Of a stretch of 64,000 bases of DNA, positions 7,338-15,090 are shown piece by piece; position 1 is the stretch's first letter; each line of letters starts with the position of its first letter. This DNA is from Staphylococcus lutrae. Lineage in GTDB: Bacteria > Bacillota > Bacilli > Staphylococcales > Staphylococcaceae. Location of the stretch: positions 1,054,001 through 1,118,000 of the forward strand of contig NZ_CP020773.1 of the NCBI RefSeq assembly GCF_002101335.1. The letters run 5' to 3'. A program made the position numbers and the translations under genes. The notes beneath the pieces were generated by a model, which made no database searches, was not told the origin of the DNA, and saw nothing but the letters and a program-made list of their open reading frames with translations.

Positions 7338-9275
7338 TTATGCATTATTGTTCAGTTGCTGGATGAATGCGTCTAAATCCCCACTCAAAAGCTGATTTCG
7401 TATCGTATCGTCCATCAACAAATCGCTCAATACTTTCATCGCCGTTAAATGTTTTTGTGGTCCATCTGTCGCCAATCCAATGATGACTTTAATAGGGTCA
7501 AAATGGGTATGCTGAAATGGCACACCGACTTCAAAATAAAGCAACGTCATACCAACACCATTTAAAACTTGTCGTGTCCCGCCATGAATCAGTGCGATAT
7601 GAGGACTTATAGCCATGTAAGGACCAAATTCATCCAATTTATTTATAATTTCATCTTTATATTTTTCAGTGACAATCTTGTTCTGTTCGAGTGGCTCGAT
7701 GCTCGCCGCGATGGCTTCATTGCGATTCATTTTCCTCTTAACTTTGATAATATGTGCAGGCTTCAACACGTCTTTTAACGCCGGACCTTGTTGGGTCAGA
7801 TGCGCGACAAACTGCTCCCGCTGCTGATTAATCACATCATTGAGTTTTTCTCTATCACGCTTATTCAAAAACGGAGTCACTTCAATACACTCAATCGCTT
7901 TCAATTGAATAGGTACGGTTGTCACAACATAATCCACGTAACGTGCTTTTAACTGCGCTTCATCAATTTGATACAATGAATAAGCATCTAAAATATCAAA
8001 TTCAGGATAAATTTTGTGCATTCTTTCTTTTAAAAGTTGTGACGTGCCAATACCTGAACCGCATAGAAGAACAATTTTTATCTTTCGTTCTTTATGTTGT
8101 GCTAACCTTTCAATAGAAGAAGCGACATGTAAAGTTAAGTAGGCAATCTCATCTTCTGTGAAAGTGACCTGATACAATTCTTCAAAAATCCAGCTATAAC
8201 GTGTAATCACTTCCGTCAATTCCGGATAATTTGTATAAATTTCATTTTTAATAGGATTATGTTGAACGAATTGGTATGTTAAACGATTTAAGGCGGGTGT
8301 GAGATGTAAAAATAAACTGTTGAGTAATTGTGTATCTTTAATTAAATCAATTCCAAAATTAGCACTTAATTTCTCAACAAATTGGTGAATCAATATTTTC
8401 AGCTCTTTAGTTCCAGCGTCGTCATGATCAATTTTTAATTTTTTCGCACCTAATAAGTGTAGTGCGATGAAAAGGGTCTCTGACGGGGGAAATTCAAATT
8501 GATAGTGCTGTTCAATTTTTTCCTGAATCAATAATGCAACAGGGTAAGCAGCTGTATCAGTAATTTCAGAAATACCATCCAAACGTGCATTAAACGTGAA
8601 TTGTTTTTTTATCCGTTGAATTGCGATTAAGATATGAATCACTAGACCATCAATCGCCATTTGAAAAAGTGGATATTGATGCGCCTCTAATGCATGAAGT
8701 ACGAGTTGCCTAACGAATGGCATCTCTTCCTCAACAAATAAGGTTTTTCTTACAAGCGTATTTGTCGTTTTTATATATTCATGTATTTTTAAACTATACG
8801 CTTTTCGATAGCAATTCTCTGTACCTCGAATCACAAAACCTTTGTTCTTCACATACTTTAACGCCAAGTCTTGTGCGCTCAACCACTCGCCAATCTCCTT
8901 TAGATCATCCACAATTGTTCTACGAGAAACATTGACCAAACGTGCCATCATTTTAGAATTCACAGGCTGTTTCGCTTCAAACAAATGCAACAATAGGTGA
9001 AGATGGCGTTCACTTTTAGTTAAATGTACTTCTGGAAAAGTTGCTTTGTTCATTTCTTGAATTGCACTCATATCTTCACAATCAATTTTAATCCCGTTAC
9101 TTTTACTTCTTTGAATATGCAAATTTAACGTCTGTGCCATCCATTCGATATATTCAATATCATATTGAATGGTTCTCTCTGTCCGCTCAAATACTTTCGC
9201 TAATTCAGCAATAGAAACAAAGCCCTTTGCTTTAATCACTTTATCTAAAATTTCATATTGTCTATTCGTTAGCAA
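7338..9275 (-). CDS. PRD-domain transcriptional regulator with PTS IIB- and IIA-like domains (BglG/MtlR type)
   Basis: A multidomain PTS-controlled activator of 645 residues. The order visible is: N-terminal winged-helix segments (FVSIAELAKVFERTERTIQYDI near residue 20, then VSRRTIVDDLKEIGEWL near 120), two PRD regions with conserved histidines (about 190-395), a GatB-like IIB domain whose phosphocysteine is in VVLLCGSGIG-type context (IKIVLLCGSGIGTSQLL), and a C-terminal type-2 IIA domain (SPHIALIHGG). Such proteins activate the adjacent PTS genes when phosphorylation signals that the substrate is present. The start is TTG at 9275, fixed by a perfect AGGAGG 7 bases upstream. A perfect cre lies just ahead, implying glucose repression. 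Confidence 0.9.
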   Translation of the reverse strand: MLTNRQYEILDKVIKAKGFVSIAELAKVFERTERTIQYDIEYIEWMAQTLNLHIQRSKSNGIKIDCEDMSAIQEMNKATFPEVHLTKSERHLHLLLHLFEAKQPVNSKMMARLVNVSRRTIVDDLKEIGEWLSAQDLALKYVKNKGFVIRGTENCYRKAYSLKIHEYIKTTNTLVRKTLFVEEEMPFVRQLVLHALEAHQYPLFQMAIDGLVIHILIAIQRIKKQFTFNARLDGISEITDTAAYPVALLIQEKIEQHYQFEFPPSETLFIALHLLGAKKLKIDHDDAGTKELKILIHQFVEKLSANFGIDLIKDTQLLNSLFLHLTPALNRLTYQFVQHNPIKNEIYTNYPELTEVITRYSWIFEELYQVTFTEDEIAYLTLHVASSIERLAQHKERKIKIVLLCGSGIGTSQLLKERMHKIYPEFDILDAYSLYQIDEAQLKARYVDYVVTTVPIQLKAIECIEVTPFLNKRDREKLNDVINQQREQFVAHLTQQGPALKDVLKPAHIIKVKRKMNRNEAIAASIEPLEQNKIVTEKYKDEIINKLDEFGPYMAISPHIALIHGGTRQVLNGVGMTLLYFEVGVPFQHTHFDPIKVIIGLATDGPQKHLTAMKVLSDLLMDDTIRNQLLSGDLDAFIQQLNNNA

Positions 9276-9298
9276 CGTGTAACCTCCTATATCTATAT

Positions 9299-9312
9299 TG
9301 TAAGCGCTAACA
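9299..9312 (-). promoter_or_regulatory. cre site (CcpA operator) of the PTS operon
   Basis: TGTAAGCGCTAACA matches the catabolite-responsive element consensus TGWAANCGNTNWCA at every position. It lies 24 bp upstream of the regulator's TTG start, consistent with repression of the operon by CcpA during growth on preferred sugars. Confidence 0.85.
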
Positions 9313-9563
9313 TAGAATGATAGATGTGCAATGTTTTTCAGTTATTAATCCGAAATTTTTCATACGTAATCATGTATAGTCCCCTTTCAATATCACTTCA
9401 AATGATTGTTTTTAATCGCTATTTCATATGAAATAAAAGTCATGAGATAAGAAAAACACATTGCCTTTTCAGCATCTTTTGACTGAGGAACTTATCTCTG
9501 CTTAAATAACACTTAAATGTTTACACACACTTTGCACGTTATGCTATAAAAAGTATAAGCTGT

Positions 9564-9592
9564 TTGCACTTCCACACATCCTGTGCTATAAT
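9564..9592 (+). promoter_or_regulatory. Promoter of the antisense RNA (RNA II)
   Basis: TTGCAC (9564-9569) and TATAAT (9587-9592) have a 17-bp spacer, a near-ideal sigma-A promoter. The predicted start is near 9599, only about 30 bp before a strong terminator, so it drives a very short RNA. Confidence 0.85.
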
Positions 9593-9598
9593 CAAATC

Positions 9599-9662
9599 AA
9601 CAAAAGCTTCGTGCATCATATGCACCAATCCCCTCGCTACTGCCTATAGCGAGGGGATTTTT
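9599..9662 (+). ncRNA. Antisense antitoxin RNA of an Fst/par-like type I toxin-antitoxin locus
   Basis: A predicted RNA of about 64 nt runs from the promoter at 9564-9592 to the hairpin at 9630-9656. It contains CAAAAGCTTCG (9601-9611) and CATATGCACC (9617-9626). Exactly the same two strings recur on this strand at 9767-9777 and 9785-9794, across the start and ribosome binding site of the convergent toxin gene. The RNA can therefore pair with the toxin mRNA at its translation start and, through the shared terminator hairpin, at its 3' end. Size, convergent layout, paired direct repeats and shared terminator match RNA II of the pAD1 par system as I know it. No expression data are available here. 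Confidence 0.8.
9630..9662 (+). terminator. Shared terminator hairpin of the type I toxin-antitoxin locus
   Basis: CCCCTCGCTA (9630-9639) pairs perfectly with TAGCGAGGGG (9647-9656) around a seven-base loop, followed by ATTTTT on the plus strand. The U-tract is good for the antisense RNA. On the opposite strand, for the toxin mRNA, it is weak. Confidence 0.85.
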
Positions 9663-9680
9663 AGTGTTGGCTTATATCAC

Positions 9681-9782
9681 CTATTTTTTCTTATTATTGC
9701 GTGTATGTAGCCAATGGGCATACATCGCAACAATACAACCACTAATGACAGTGGTCATAATATGGCCAAAAGCTTCGACCAT
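9681..9782 (-). CDS. Fst-family type I toxin peptide
   Basis: A 33-residue peptide beginning MVEAFGHIMTTVISGCIVAM and ending WLHTRNNKKK. It has one hydrophobic helix followed by a short basic, polar tail with the TVISGC...HWL pattern that I associate with staphylococcal Fst-like membrane toxins. The start at 9782 has AGGAGG (9798-9793) ten bases upstream. The mRNA would start near 9835, from an extended -10, and run about 205 nt to the shared hairpin, like RNA I of pAD1 par. The 5' leader can fold (CGCCT 9816-9820 with AGGCG 9828-9832, or with CGCCTA 9804-9809), as in systems that hide the ribosome binding site. Translation is presumably blocked by the antisense RNA at 9599-9662. Confidence 0.78.
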   Translation of the reverse strand: MVEAFGHIMTTVISGCIVAMYAHWLHTRNNKKK

Positions 9783-9794
9783 CTCATATGCACC
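9767..9794. repeat. Direct repeats DRa/DRb at the toxin translation start
   Basis: CAAAAGCTTCG (9767-9777) and CATATGCACC (9785-9794) duplicate 9601-9611 and 9617-9626 in the antisense RNA. The spacers differ (7 versus 5 bases). DRb overlaps the toxin ribosome binding site and DRa the first codons. Confidence 0.85.
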
Positions 9795-9840
9795 TCCTCT
9801 CTACGCCTAAATTGACGCCTGAGGAATAGGCGACGGATTT

Positions 9841-9849
9841 ATTATAGCA
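9841..9849 (-). promoter_or_regulatory. Extended -10 promoter of the toxin mRNA
   Basis: On the minus strand the sequence TGCTATAAT is a perfect extended -10 element. No convincing -35 lies 17 bp further upstream, which is common with TGn-type promoters. Confidence 0.7.
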
Positions 9850-9927
9850 CCATCATCAATAGAAAGGTATATGGTATACAATTAATGATGATTTGGCATC
9901 TTTATGTATCAATTTTTGTGAAAATAC

Positions 9928-9960
9928 AAAAGACGTTAGGATTTGTCGACTATCCTAACG
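9928..9960 (-). terminator. Terminator of the sae operon
   Basis: CGTTAGGAT (9934-9942) pairs with ATCCTAACG (9952-9960). On the minus strand the stem is followed by TCTTTTGT. It lies about 60 bp after the saeS stop codon. Confidence 0.85.
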
Positions 9961-10021
9961 CCTCATTTATCTATAATATTTTATGAAAGGTTTGAGAAGT
10001 ATTGTTTTTGAGAATTATTAT

Positions 10022-11053
10022 CTATCTTTTTGGAGGGAAGCGTAAAGTGATTGTCGTACCTTGGCCATATATGCTGTCCACTTCAATACGCCCACCAATT
10101 TGATGTGCCAAAGTTTGTGCAATATAAAGACCAAGACCTGAACCACCTGTATCTTTATGTCTAGAACTTTCCACACGAAAAGTTCGTTCGAATATATTTT
10201 TAATATCGGATTCGGGAATACCAATACCTTGATCAATCATGGAGATGGCGATTTCATTTTGATCTTCAAAGACCTTCACGGCTAAGGGCGAACCGTGTTC
10301 AGAAAATTTGAGCGCGTTATCGATAAAGTTCATGATAATTCGCTCTATCGCACGCTGGTCTTGAATGAAAGGTTTGATATTTTGTTCAATATTCACATCA
10401 AGTTGCCTTTGTTCGTGATGCAATTTTTGTGAATACGTTTCAAAGATTGGCACGAGCAATTGATCCAAGTGAATCAGTGTTTCTTCGTTTTCCTGATGGT
10501 TCACTGTGATGACATCTGTCAAGTCATCAAACATTCTAGACAACCGATCAGACTGACTAATCAAAATACTGTAGGCTTTTTGCATGTCCTGTTCACTATG
10601 AATAATGCCGTCTTTCAATCCTTCTGAATAAGATTTAATACTCGCTAAAGGTGTTTTTAAGTCATGGGCAAGGTTTTGAACCATGTTCATTTTTTCTTCT
10701 TGCTCTTCTTTAATCAAGCGCATCTGCTCTTGAATTTTATCGACCATTTGATCAAAAGACTCACTGAGTTGCTGAATCTCTTTGGGGGCATGGATTTTCG
10801 TCTTTTCTGTCTCAAATTGGCCTTTTGCGATTTTCTGTGTTTTCTCGTTTAATCTTTCTATCTTTTTTATCATGGGGACTGTGAAAAAGATACCGATAAT
10901 CAACGTCATCATACCGGAAAGAAACGAGCACAGTGTCAAAAGTATTGTGAGTGGCCCGTCAAACCACATCAATTTATATAGCGTATAAAATAAAAATGTC
11001 GTTGTGATAATTGTAACGATAAACGAATAGATTAATTGCTTACGTATCGTCAT
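10022..11053 (-). CDS. saeS: Sensor histidine kinase SaeS
   Basis: Membrane kinase of the Sae two-component system, which senses host and neutrophil signals and phosphorylates SaeR to turn on exoproteins. The 343-residue protein has two transmembrane helices (about 8-28 and 36-58) joined by a very short external linker (MWFDGPL), the hallmark of S. aureus SaeS. It then has a HAMP-like segment, the HisKA box with phospho-acceptor His130 in NLAHDLKTPLAS, and HATPase motifs (N box NFIDNALKFS, DQGIGIP, GGSGLGLYIA). The ATG follows the saeR stop codon immediately. It is the last gene of saePQRS. Confidence 0.93.
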   Translation of the reverse strand: MTIRKQLIYSFIVTIITTTFLFYTLYKLMWFDGPLTILLTLCSFLSGMMTLIIGIFFTVPMIKKIERLNEKTQKIAKGQFETEKTKIHAPKEIQQLSESFDQMVDKIQEQMRLIKEEQEEKMNMVQNLAHDLKTPLASIKSYSEGLKDGIIHSEQDMQKAYSILISQSDRLSRMFDDLTDVITVNHQENEETLIHLDQLLVPIFETYSQKLHHEQRQLDVNIEQNIKPFIQDQRAIERIIMNFIDNALKFSEHGSPLAVKVFEDQNEIAISMIDQGIGIPESDIKNIFERTFRVESSRHKDTGGSGLGLYIAQTLAHQIGGRIEVDSIYGQGTTITLRFPPKR

Positions 11054-11740
11054 TTAAAACTGCCTCTGAAATTTATAGCCAAGACCCCATACCGTTGCAA
11101 TGATATAGTCGTCATAGCCATATTTTTCTAATTTTTCACGTATACGATGCACATGAACGTTCAGTGTGTTCATGTCTTCGTAATACTCGTAACCCCAAAC
11201 TTGTTCTAACAAATCTGTTTTGGACAGTGCGACAGCTTCATTGTTTGCAAAGTGCCACAACAGTTCGAACTCTTTGATGCGAAAAGGAATCGTTTCTCCT
11301 TCAAGTTCTACGGTTTTGTTTAAATTATTCAATACGAGTCGTCCACAACGTATCGTGTCTTGTGTGGAAGGACTTGTGACGTTGACACGATGAAGTAGAT
11401 TTTTGACACGTATGACTAATTCACGGGGACTGAAGGGCTTCTTGACGTAATCATCTGCCCCTAACATTAAACCGAAAATGGTGTCTTGTTCGCTTGTTTT
11501 TGCAGTTAAGTAAATATATGGGATATCGAGATTTCTGTTTTTCATCTCACGCACCACTTCATAACCATTAATCTCTGGCATCATAATGTCGATCACCATG
11601 ACATCGATATGTGTATCTAAAATGTCAAGTGCTTCCTTGCCGTTCGATGCGGTAGTCACGTGGTAACCTTCGTATTCAAAATAGGTTTTACATATTTCTC
11701 TGATGTCTTGTTCGTCATCAACTACGAGTATGTGCGCCAT
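11054..11740 (-). CDS. saeR: Response regulator SaeR (OmpR family)
   Basis: DNA-binding response regulator controlling virulence exoproteins. With the ATG at 11740 it is 228 residues, the same length as the S. aureus protein. The receiver domain has VVDDEQD, phospho-acceptor Asp51 in VIDIMMPE, and YLTAKT...[15 protein letters not shown]. The C-terminal winged helix has [17 protein letters not shown] and [15 protein letters not shown]...TVWGLGYKF blocks. ATG at 11740 was chosen because AAGGA lies nine bases upstream; two more in-frame ATGs precede it. It overlaps the end of saeQ by 23 bp. Confidence 0.95.
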   Translation of the reverse strand: MAHILVVDDEQDIREICKTYFEYEGYHVTTASNGKEALDILDTHIDVMVIDIMMPEINGYEVVREMKNRNLDIPYIYLTAKTSEQDTIFGLMLGADDYVKKPFSPRELVIRVKNLLHRVNVTSPSTQDTIRCGRLVLNNLNKTVELEGETIPFRIKEFELLWHFANNEAVALSKTDLLEQVWGYEYYEDMNTLNVHVHRIREKLEKYGYDDYIIATVWGLGYKFQRQF

Positions 11741-12176
11741 GTTCATCATTCCTTATATTTTTACGTTTGATGAAATGATTTAAACTTATTGCTGCTAAAG
11801 TTTCCTTATTCATCAATAAAATGACAAAGAATAACAATTGCAGTGGATACGTAAAAATCATATCAGCTAAAATATAATTTAACATAATAAACACGCCAAA
11901 GAAACTCGCAGCATATGACATCACACCTAAGATAAGACCTAATCCAATCGCAATTTCGCCGAGTTGGACCATCCATTTGAAAATTTCCAAATGATTTGCA
12001 ACTGCAAACTCGAAAAATGTCTTATACCATTGTGGGGAGTCTTGGTTGTCGCGAATGACTGAAACGAGTCCATCAATCGCAAAGCCACCTGTCAACTTTT
12101 CAAATCCTTGTCTTAGTAAATAAAAACCTGATCCTAAACGAATAAGGAGAATTAAGATTTTGTAAGCGATTGCCAT
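11718..12176 (-). CDS. saeQ: SaeQ, DoxX-like membrane protein
   Basis: A 152-residue membrane protein with about four hydrophobic helices. The start [22 protein letters not shown] and the central [13 protein letters not shown] are DoxX-family-like. In S. aureus, SaeQ works with lipoprotein SaeP to stimulate the phosphatase activity of SaeS and reset the system. ATG at 12176 was chosen because AAAGGA is nine bases upstream; an in-frame GTG at 12185 touches that site directly. It sits between saeP and saeR and overlaps saeR. Confidence 0.9.
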   Translation of the reverse strand: MAIAYKILILLIRLGSGFYLLRQGFEKLTGGFAIDGLVSVIRDNQDSPQWYKTFFEFAVANHLEIFKWMVQLGEIAIGLGLILGVMSYAASFFGVFIMLNYILADMIFTYPLQLLFFVILLMNKETLAAISLNHFIKRKNIRNDEHGAHTRS

Positions 12177-12215
12177 ATCTCTCACTCCTTTCTTCTATGA
12201 TGTTTGTCCTGATGA

Positions 12216-12668
12216 TTATTTAAGTGCTGCAGATCCGAAAATAACGTGTGCTTTGTCACAGTAGATTGTCACTGTGTCATAATCTGCTGCATTGACATCT
12301 TTAAGGTCAAATGTTTGCGTCGCTTCGTCGTATTTCACGGCTGCGATCTTTTTACCTTGTTTAATGTCATTACCTTTTGTTAAGTAAACGTGTAAATCTG
12401 GACCTTTAGATGATTCGTAGTCTGTTAACATCAACTTACCATCTTTGATTTCAGCTTTACCTTTCACCATTTCTTTGTTTTCACCTTTGAATGTTCCCAT
12501 CTTCATTACTTTTGCGTTATCAGACTTAGACTCATCCATTTTTTTGTCTTTCATTGAAGTTTCAGCCTTATTATCCTCTTTCGCTTTATCCGCGTTGTCA
12601 TTACCACAAGCGCCTAATAAAAAAGTTGTTGCTAATGCACCTGAAACTAAAGCCATTTTAATGTTCAT
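12216..12668 (-). CDS. saeP: SaeP lipoprotein
   Basis: A 150-residue lipoprotein: signal peptide MNIKMALVSGALATTFLLG ending at lipobox Cys, then a low-complexity Lys/Asp/Glu linker (about 22-55), and a C-terminal DM13-like domain (GTFKGENKEMVKGKAEI, GPDLHVYLTKG, YDTVTIYCDKAHVIFGSA). In S. aureus, SaeP forms a complex with SaeQ and SaeS that dephosphorylates SaeS. ATG at 12668 has AAGGA eight bases upstream. It is the first gene of the operon, and the SaeR site at 12756-12771 indicates positive autoregulation. Confidence 0.9.
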   Translation of the reverse strand: MNIKMALVSGALATTFLLGACGNDNADKAKEDNKAETSMKDKKMDESKSDNAKVMKMGTFKGENKEMVKGKAEIKDGKLMLTDYESSKGPDLHVYLTKGNDIKQGKKIAAVKYDEATQTFDLKDVNAADYDTVTIYCDKAHVIFGSAALK

Positions 12669-12755
12669 AACAAATTCCTTCTTTCCATTTGAGATTACAT
12701 TAACTATCATACGTCCTGTTCGCCCCAATTGACATAAACTAGGTATTAATAATTC

Positions 12756-12771
12756 TTAACTAAACATTAAC
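12756..12771 (-). promoter_or_regulatory. SaeR binding site upstream of saeP
   Basis: On the minus strand GTTAATGTTTAGTTAA matches the SaeR direct repeat GTTAA-N6-GTTAA at every fixed position. It lies about 90 bp upstream of saeP, where the autoregulated P1 promoter lies in S. aureus. Confidence 0.85.
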
Positions 12772-12789
12772 CTTTATTTTTTAAGAGTT

Positions 12790-13142
12790 TTTATTATTTA
12801 AAAAAGAGAGTAGAATAGAATTTTCATTTTTATAAAAATTATTGTTCATATTAACCTGCACCACTCAACACAACTGTCCCTCGTCGCTGCGTCATATTTT
12901 GACTATCTTATTAAAGGAACAAGATGTAAAAAGCGTCCTAAAATCAGCAATTCAGTAAAATAAATTTGATGATGCGTATATTTTACCGTTATTGATGATT
13001 AAGGACATGTCCTAACTTCTTTATTGCAGAAGAATGTAAACCCTAAGCTAAAGACGTCTCACTTAAAACCATTACTATAGTGATTAATAAACGCCGACTA
13101 CTGCACCTACATCAATGCAAGATACCCTATCATTCTATTGCT
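12790..13142. other. Gene-free stretch upstream of sae
   Basis: AT-rich sequence with many stops in all frames. I see no gene, RNA fold or clear terminator for the operon ending at 13143. Nothing here can be assigned. Confidence 0.5.
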
Positions 13143-13382
13143 CTAATGCAACAAGATATGGATTAATAGGAAATATTTGGTCGCTCGATAGAGATACAAG
13201 AGTAAAATAATCATTAAAACAATGACTATCGTCCATCTATATGGCTTTTTGGCTTTGCGTTCTATCCGCTCTTCTTTTAAATACGCCATCAACTCTTCTT
13301 CTATTTCTTGATTGATACGCGCCATATCATGATTTTCCTTATTTTTTTCTTTTATATGGTGATCCGGTCCTTTGTTCGTCAT
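13143..13382 (-). CDS. Small single-pass membrane protein, unknown function
   Basis: Not recognised. The 79 residues are a charged N-terminal half (DHHIKEKNKENHD, then EIEEELMAYLKEERIERKAKK, probably helical or coiled coil) and one hydrophobic helix (WTIVIVLMIILLLYLY, residues 50-65). The sequence suggests a membrane-tethered protein with a cytosolic N-terminus. A perfect AGGAGG lies seven bases before the ATG, supporting real translation. It starts 27 bp after the 537-residue gene that follows the giant surface protein, so the three may be co-transcribed. Confidence 0.65.
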   Translation of the reverse strand: MTNKGPDHHIKEKNKENHDMARINQEIEEELMAYLKEERIERKAKKPYRWTIVIVLMIILLLYLYRATKYFLLIHILLH

Positions 13383-13409
13383 ATCACAACCTCCTGACCA
13401 CTATTATGC

Positions 13410-15023
13410 TCATTGATGAAATGCGTTTTGATACTGTACATATCCAGATAAATAGTGTTCAATATCATCGATTCGTACACGATAACCATGATGTTTAATA
13501 AAAAAGCTCCCCAAGACACTTTTAGGGTTTTTAAAGTACATTGCCACTTCCGGATAAAAATATCCGGCACGCTGGTAATTCGCACGATGATGCAATGTTT
13601 CAATTAGAAAGGATTCGTCAATATGTTCTGCCACTAAATCCTCGTATCCTAATCTCTTCGCATTTTGAACTAAGTCATACGTCGTTATAAGCATTTCTAA
13701 AAACGTCGGAAACGTCGTCTCACGATGGTAAATAAAATCCAAATAACTTGAAACATTTTTAAGTCCAAATTCAATAAATCGGGCTTCTGGCTGAATCTTA
13801 ATCAATTCATTTGTGCAATAGCTTAACCAATGATCATGATATTTCCAGTAATCTTTTGCAATGAATTGCTCAAATAATTGAAGCACAGCATCTAACCATT
13901 TAGGGTTTTGATCTAACTGGTACAGGCGCAACAAAGCCAGTGCTGCTTCTCCATCATAATAAATAATCCGAAACGCCTCTTTTACCGAAAGATCCGGATA
14001 ATTCAAAACATGATACGTTTCCATCGTGTTATGATTGATCATTGTCAAAATCCCTTCAGCAACTTTTTGTGCTCGAGATAATAACGCGACATCCGGACCA
14101 CTGTTTTTTATATATTCCACGACCGCAAAAATATAAGCCGCATTTTGACCTAGTTTGATTTCATTGATGTCCCGAGTTGTATCGTAAATGTATGCGACAG
14201 TTTCACAATCAAAATAAGCATTTTGATGAATATAGGTTAATGCTTTTTTGACTACACCTAGATCTTCACCTAGATAAGCTAATCCTTCAATCAATGCGTA
14301 CGTTGATGAACAATGTCTTAACATATTATAGAAGTTAATTTTTCGATCAAAATGAGGAAAACGACCATATTCATATTTGCCATTCGGCAGTAACGCATTC
14401 TTTAAATAATGCGTTGAAGTTAAAATCATTTGATCGATTTCAGTGTGTAACGTTTTTATTTTGCGTATGCCCTTATTGCCCCCTGTTGCTTCTAATTCAA
14501 AGATGTCTTCAGGTGTTAATAAATACCCTTGTGTTTGAAACCGAATAATATCTTTTTGTGCATATGCTTCAATTGAAAAAGCCTTTTTCACACTTGTATA
14601 ATGCTTTAAATAATGATTAATGTTATTCACTGCGAGCTCTAATTCATTATGATGCTTCCCTTTTTTAGGTCGTACAAAAGCATTCGCATTTATAACTTCA
14701 GGTAAAAACGACAACACACCATTCCCGTCAAAACTCACACCAAAATCAATATAATTTCTTCTTGTTTTCAACATTTCTTTCACAACGACTTCACATGGAA
14801 GCGCCACCTCCTCAGTCACAAAATCCACCTTAATCCAGTCAGGATACACCTTTCTACGCCTTTTAAACTTATCTATATAATAAGTGATTTCTTTCCTTAA
14901 ATTTTTCGATTTCTTGATATGGCGAATACTTGCTTTTCCATAAACTGTACCTATACTGACAAAAACGTGTTGGCTCAGTTCAGGCACTTCAACTTCAAAT
15001 TTTTTTAAAATGTCATTAAACAT
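13410..15023 (-). CDS. Uncharacterised cytosolic protein with alpha-helical barrel-like C-terminal half
   Basis: No family recognised with certainty. The 537-residue protein has no signal peptide or membrane segment. The N-terminal third is Lys/Arg rich with beta-like pieces (YPDWIKVDFVTEE, NYIDFGVSFDGNGVLSFLPE). From about residue 195 to the end it is a series of helices with recurring aromatic and acidic motifs (GKYEYGRFPHFDRKI, IYYDGEAALALLRLY, YWKYHDHWLSYCTNEL, YQRAGYFYPE), reminiscent of (alpha/alpha)6-barrel carbohydrate-active or epimerase-like folds; this is only a resemblance. ATG at 15023 has GGAGG six bases upstream. It begins 68 bp after the DA-repeat surface protein, in the place where Sdr loci carry glycosyltransferases, so a role with that protein is possible but unproven. 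Confidence 0.7.
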   Translation of the reverse strand: MFNDILKKFEVEVPELSQHVFVSIGTVYGKASIRHIKKSKNLRKEITYYIDKFKRRRKVYPDWIKVDFVTEEVALPCEVVVKEMLKTRRNYIDFGVSFDGNGVLSFLPEVINANAFVRPKKGKHHNELELAVNNINHYLKHYTSVKKAFSIEAYAQKDIIRFQTQGYLLTPEDIFELEATGGNKGIRKIKTLHTEIDQMILTSTHYLKNALLPNGKYEYGRFPHFDRKINFYNMLRHCSSTYALIEGLAYLGEDLGVVKKALTYIHQNAYFDCETVAYIYDTTRDINEIKLGQNAAYIFAVVEYIKNSGPDVALLSRAQKVAEGILTMINHNTMETYHVLNYPDLSVKEAFRIIYYDGEAALALLRLYQLDQNPKWLDAVLQLFEQFIAKDYWKYHDHWLSYCTNELIKIQPEARFIEFGLKNVSSYLDFIYHRETTFPTFLEMLITTYDLVQNAKRLGYEDLVAEHIDESFLIETLHHRANYQRAGYFYPEVAMYFKNPKSVLGSFFIKHHGYRVRIDDIEHYLSGYVQYQNAFHQ

Positions 15024-15051
15024 GATGAACCTCCATAACAATATGTATAGT

Positions 15052-15084
15052 AGGGCATACCGCTCAAAATGAACGGTATGCCCT
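15052..15084 (-). terminator. Hairpin between the surface protein and the downstream gene
   Basis: AGGGCATACCG (15052-15062) pairs with CGGTATGCCCT (15074-15084), an 11-pair perfect stem starting 6 bp after the surface-protein stop codon. The minus-strand tail (ACTATACAT) is not a U-run, so it may be a weak terminator or attenuator that lets part of transcription continue. Confidence 0.55.
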
Positions 15085-15090
15085 ATAAAA

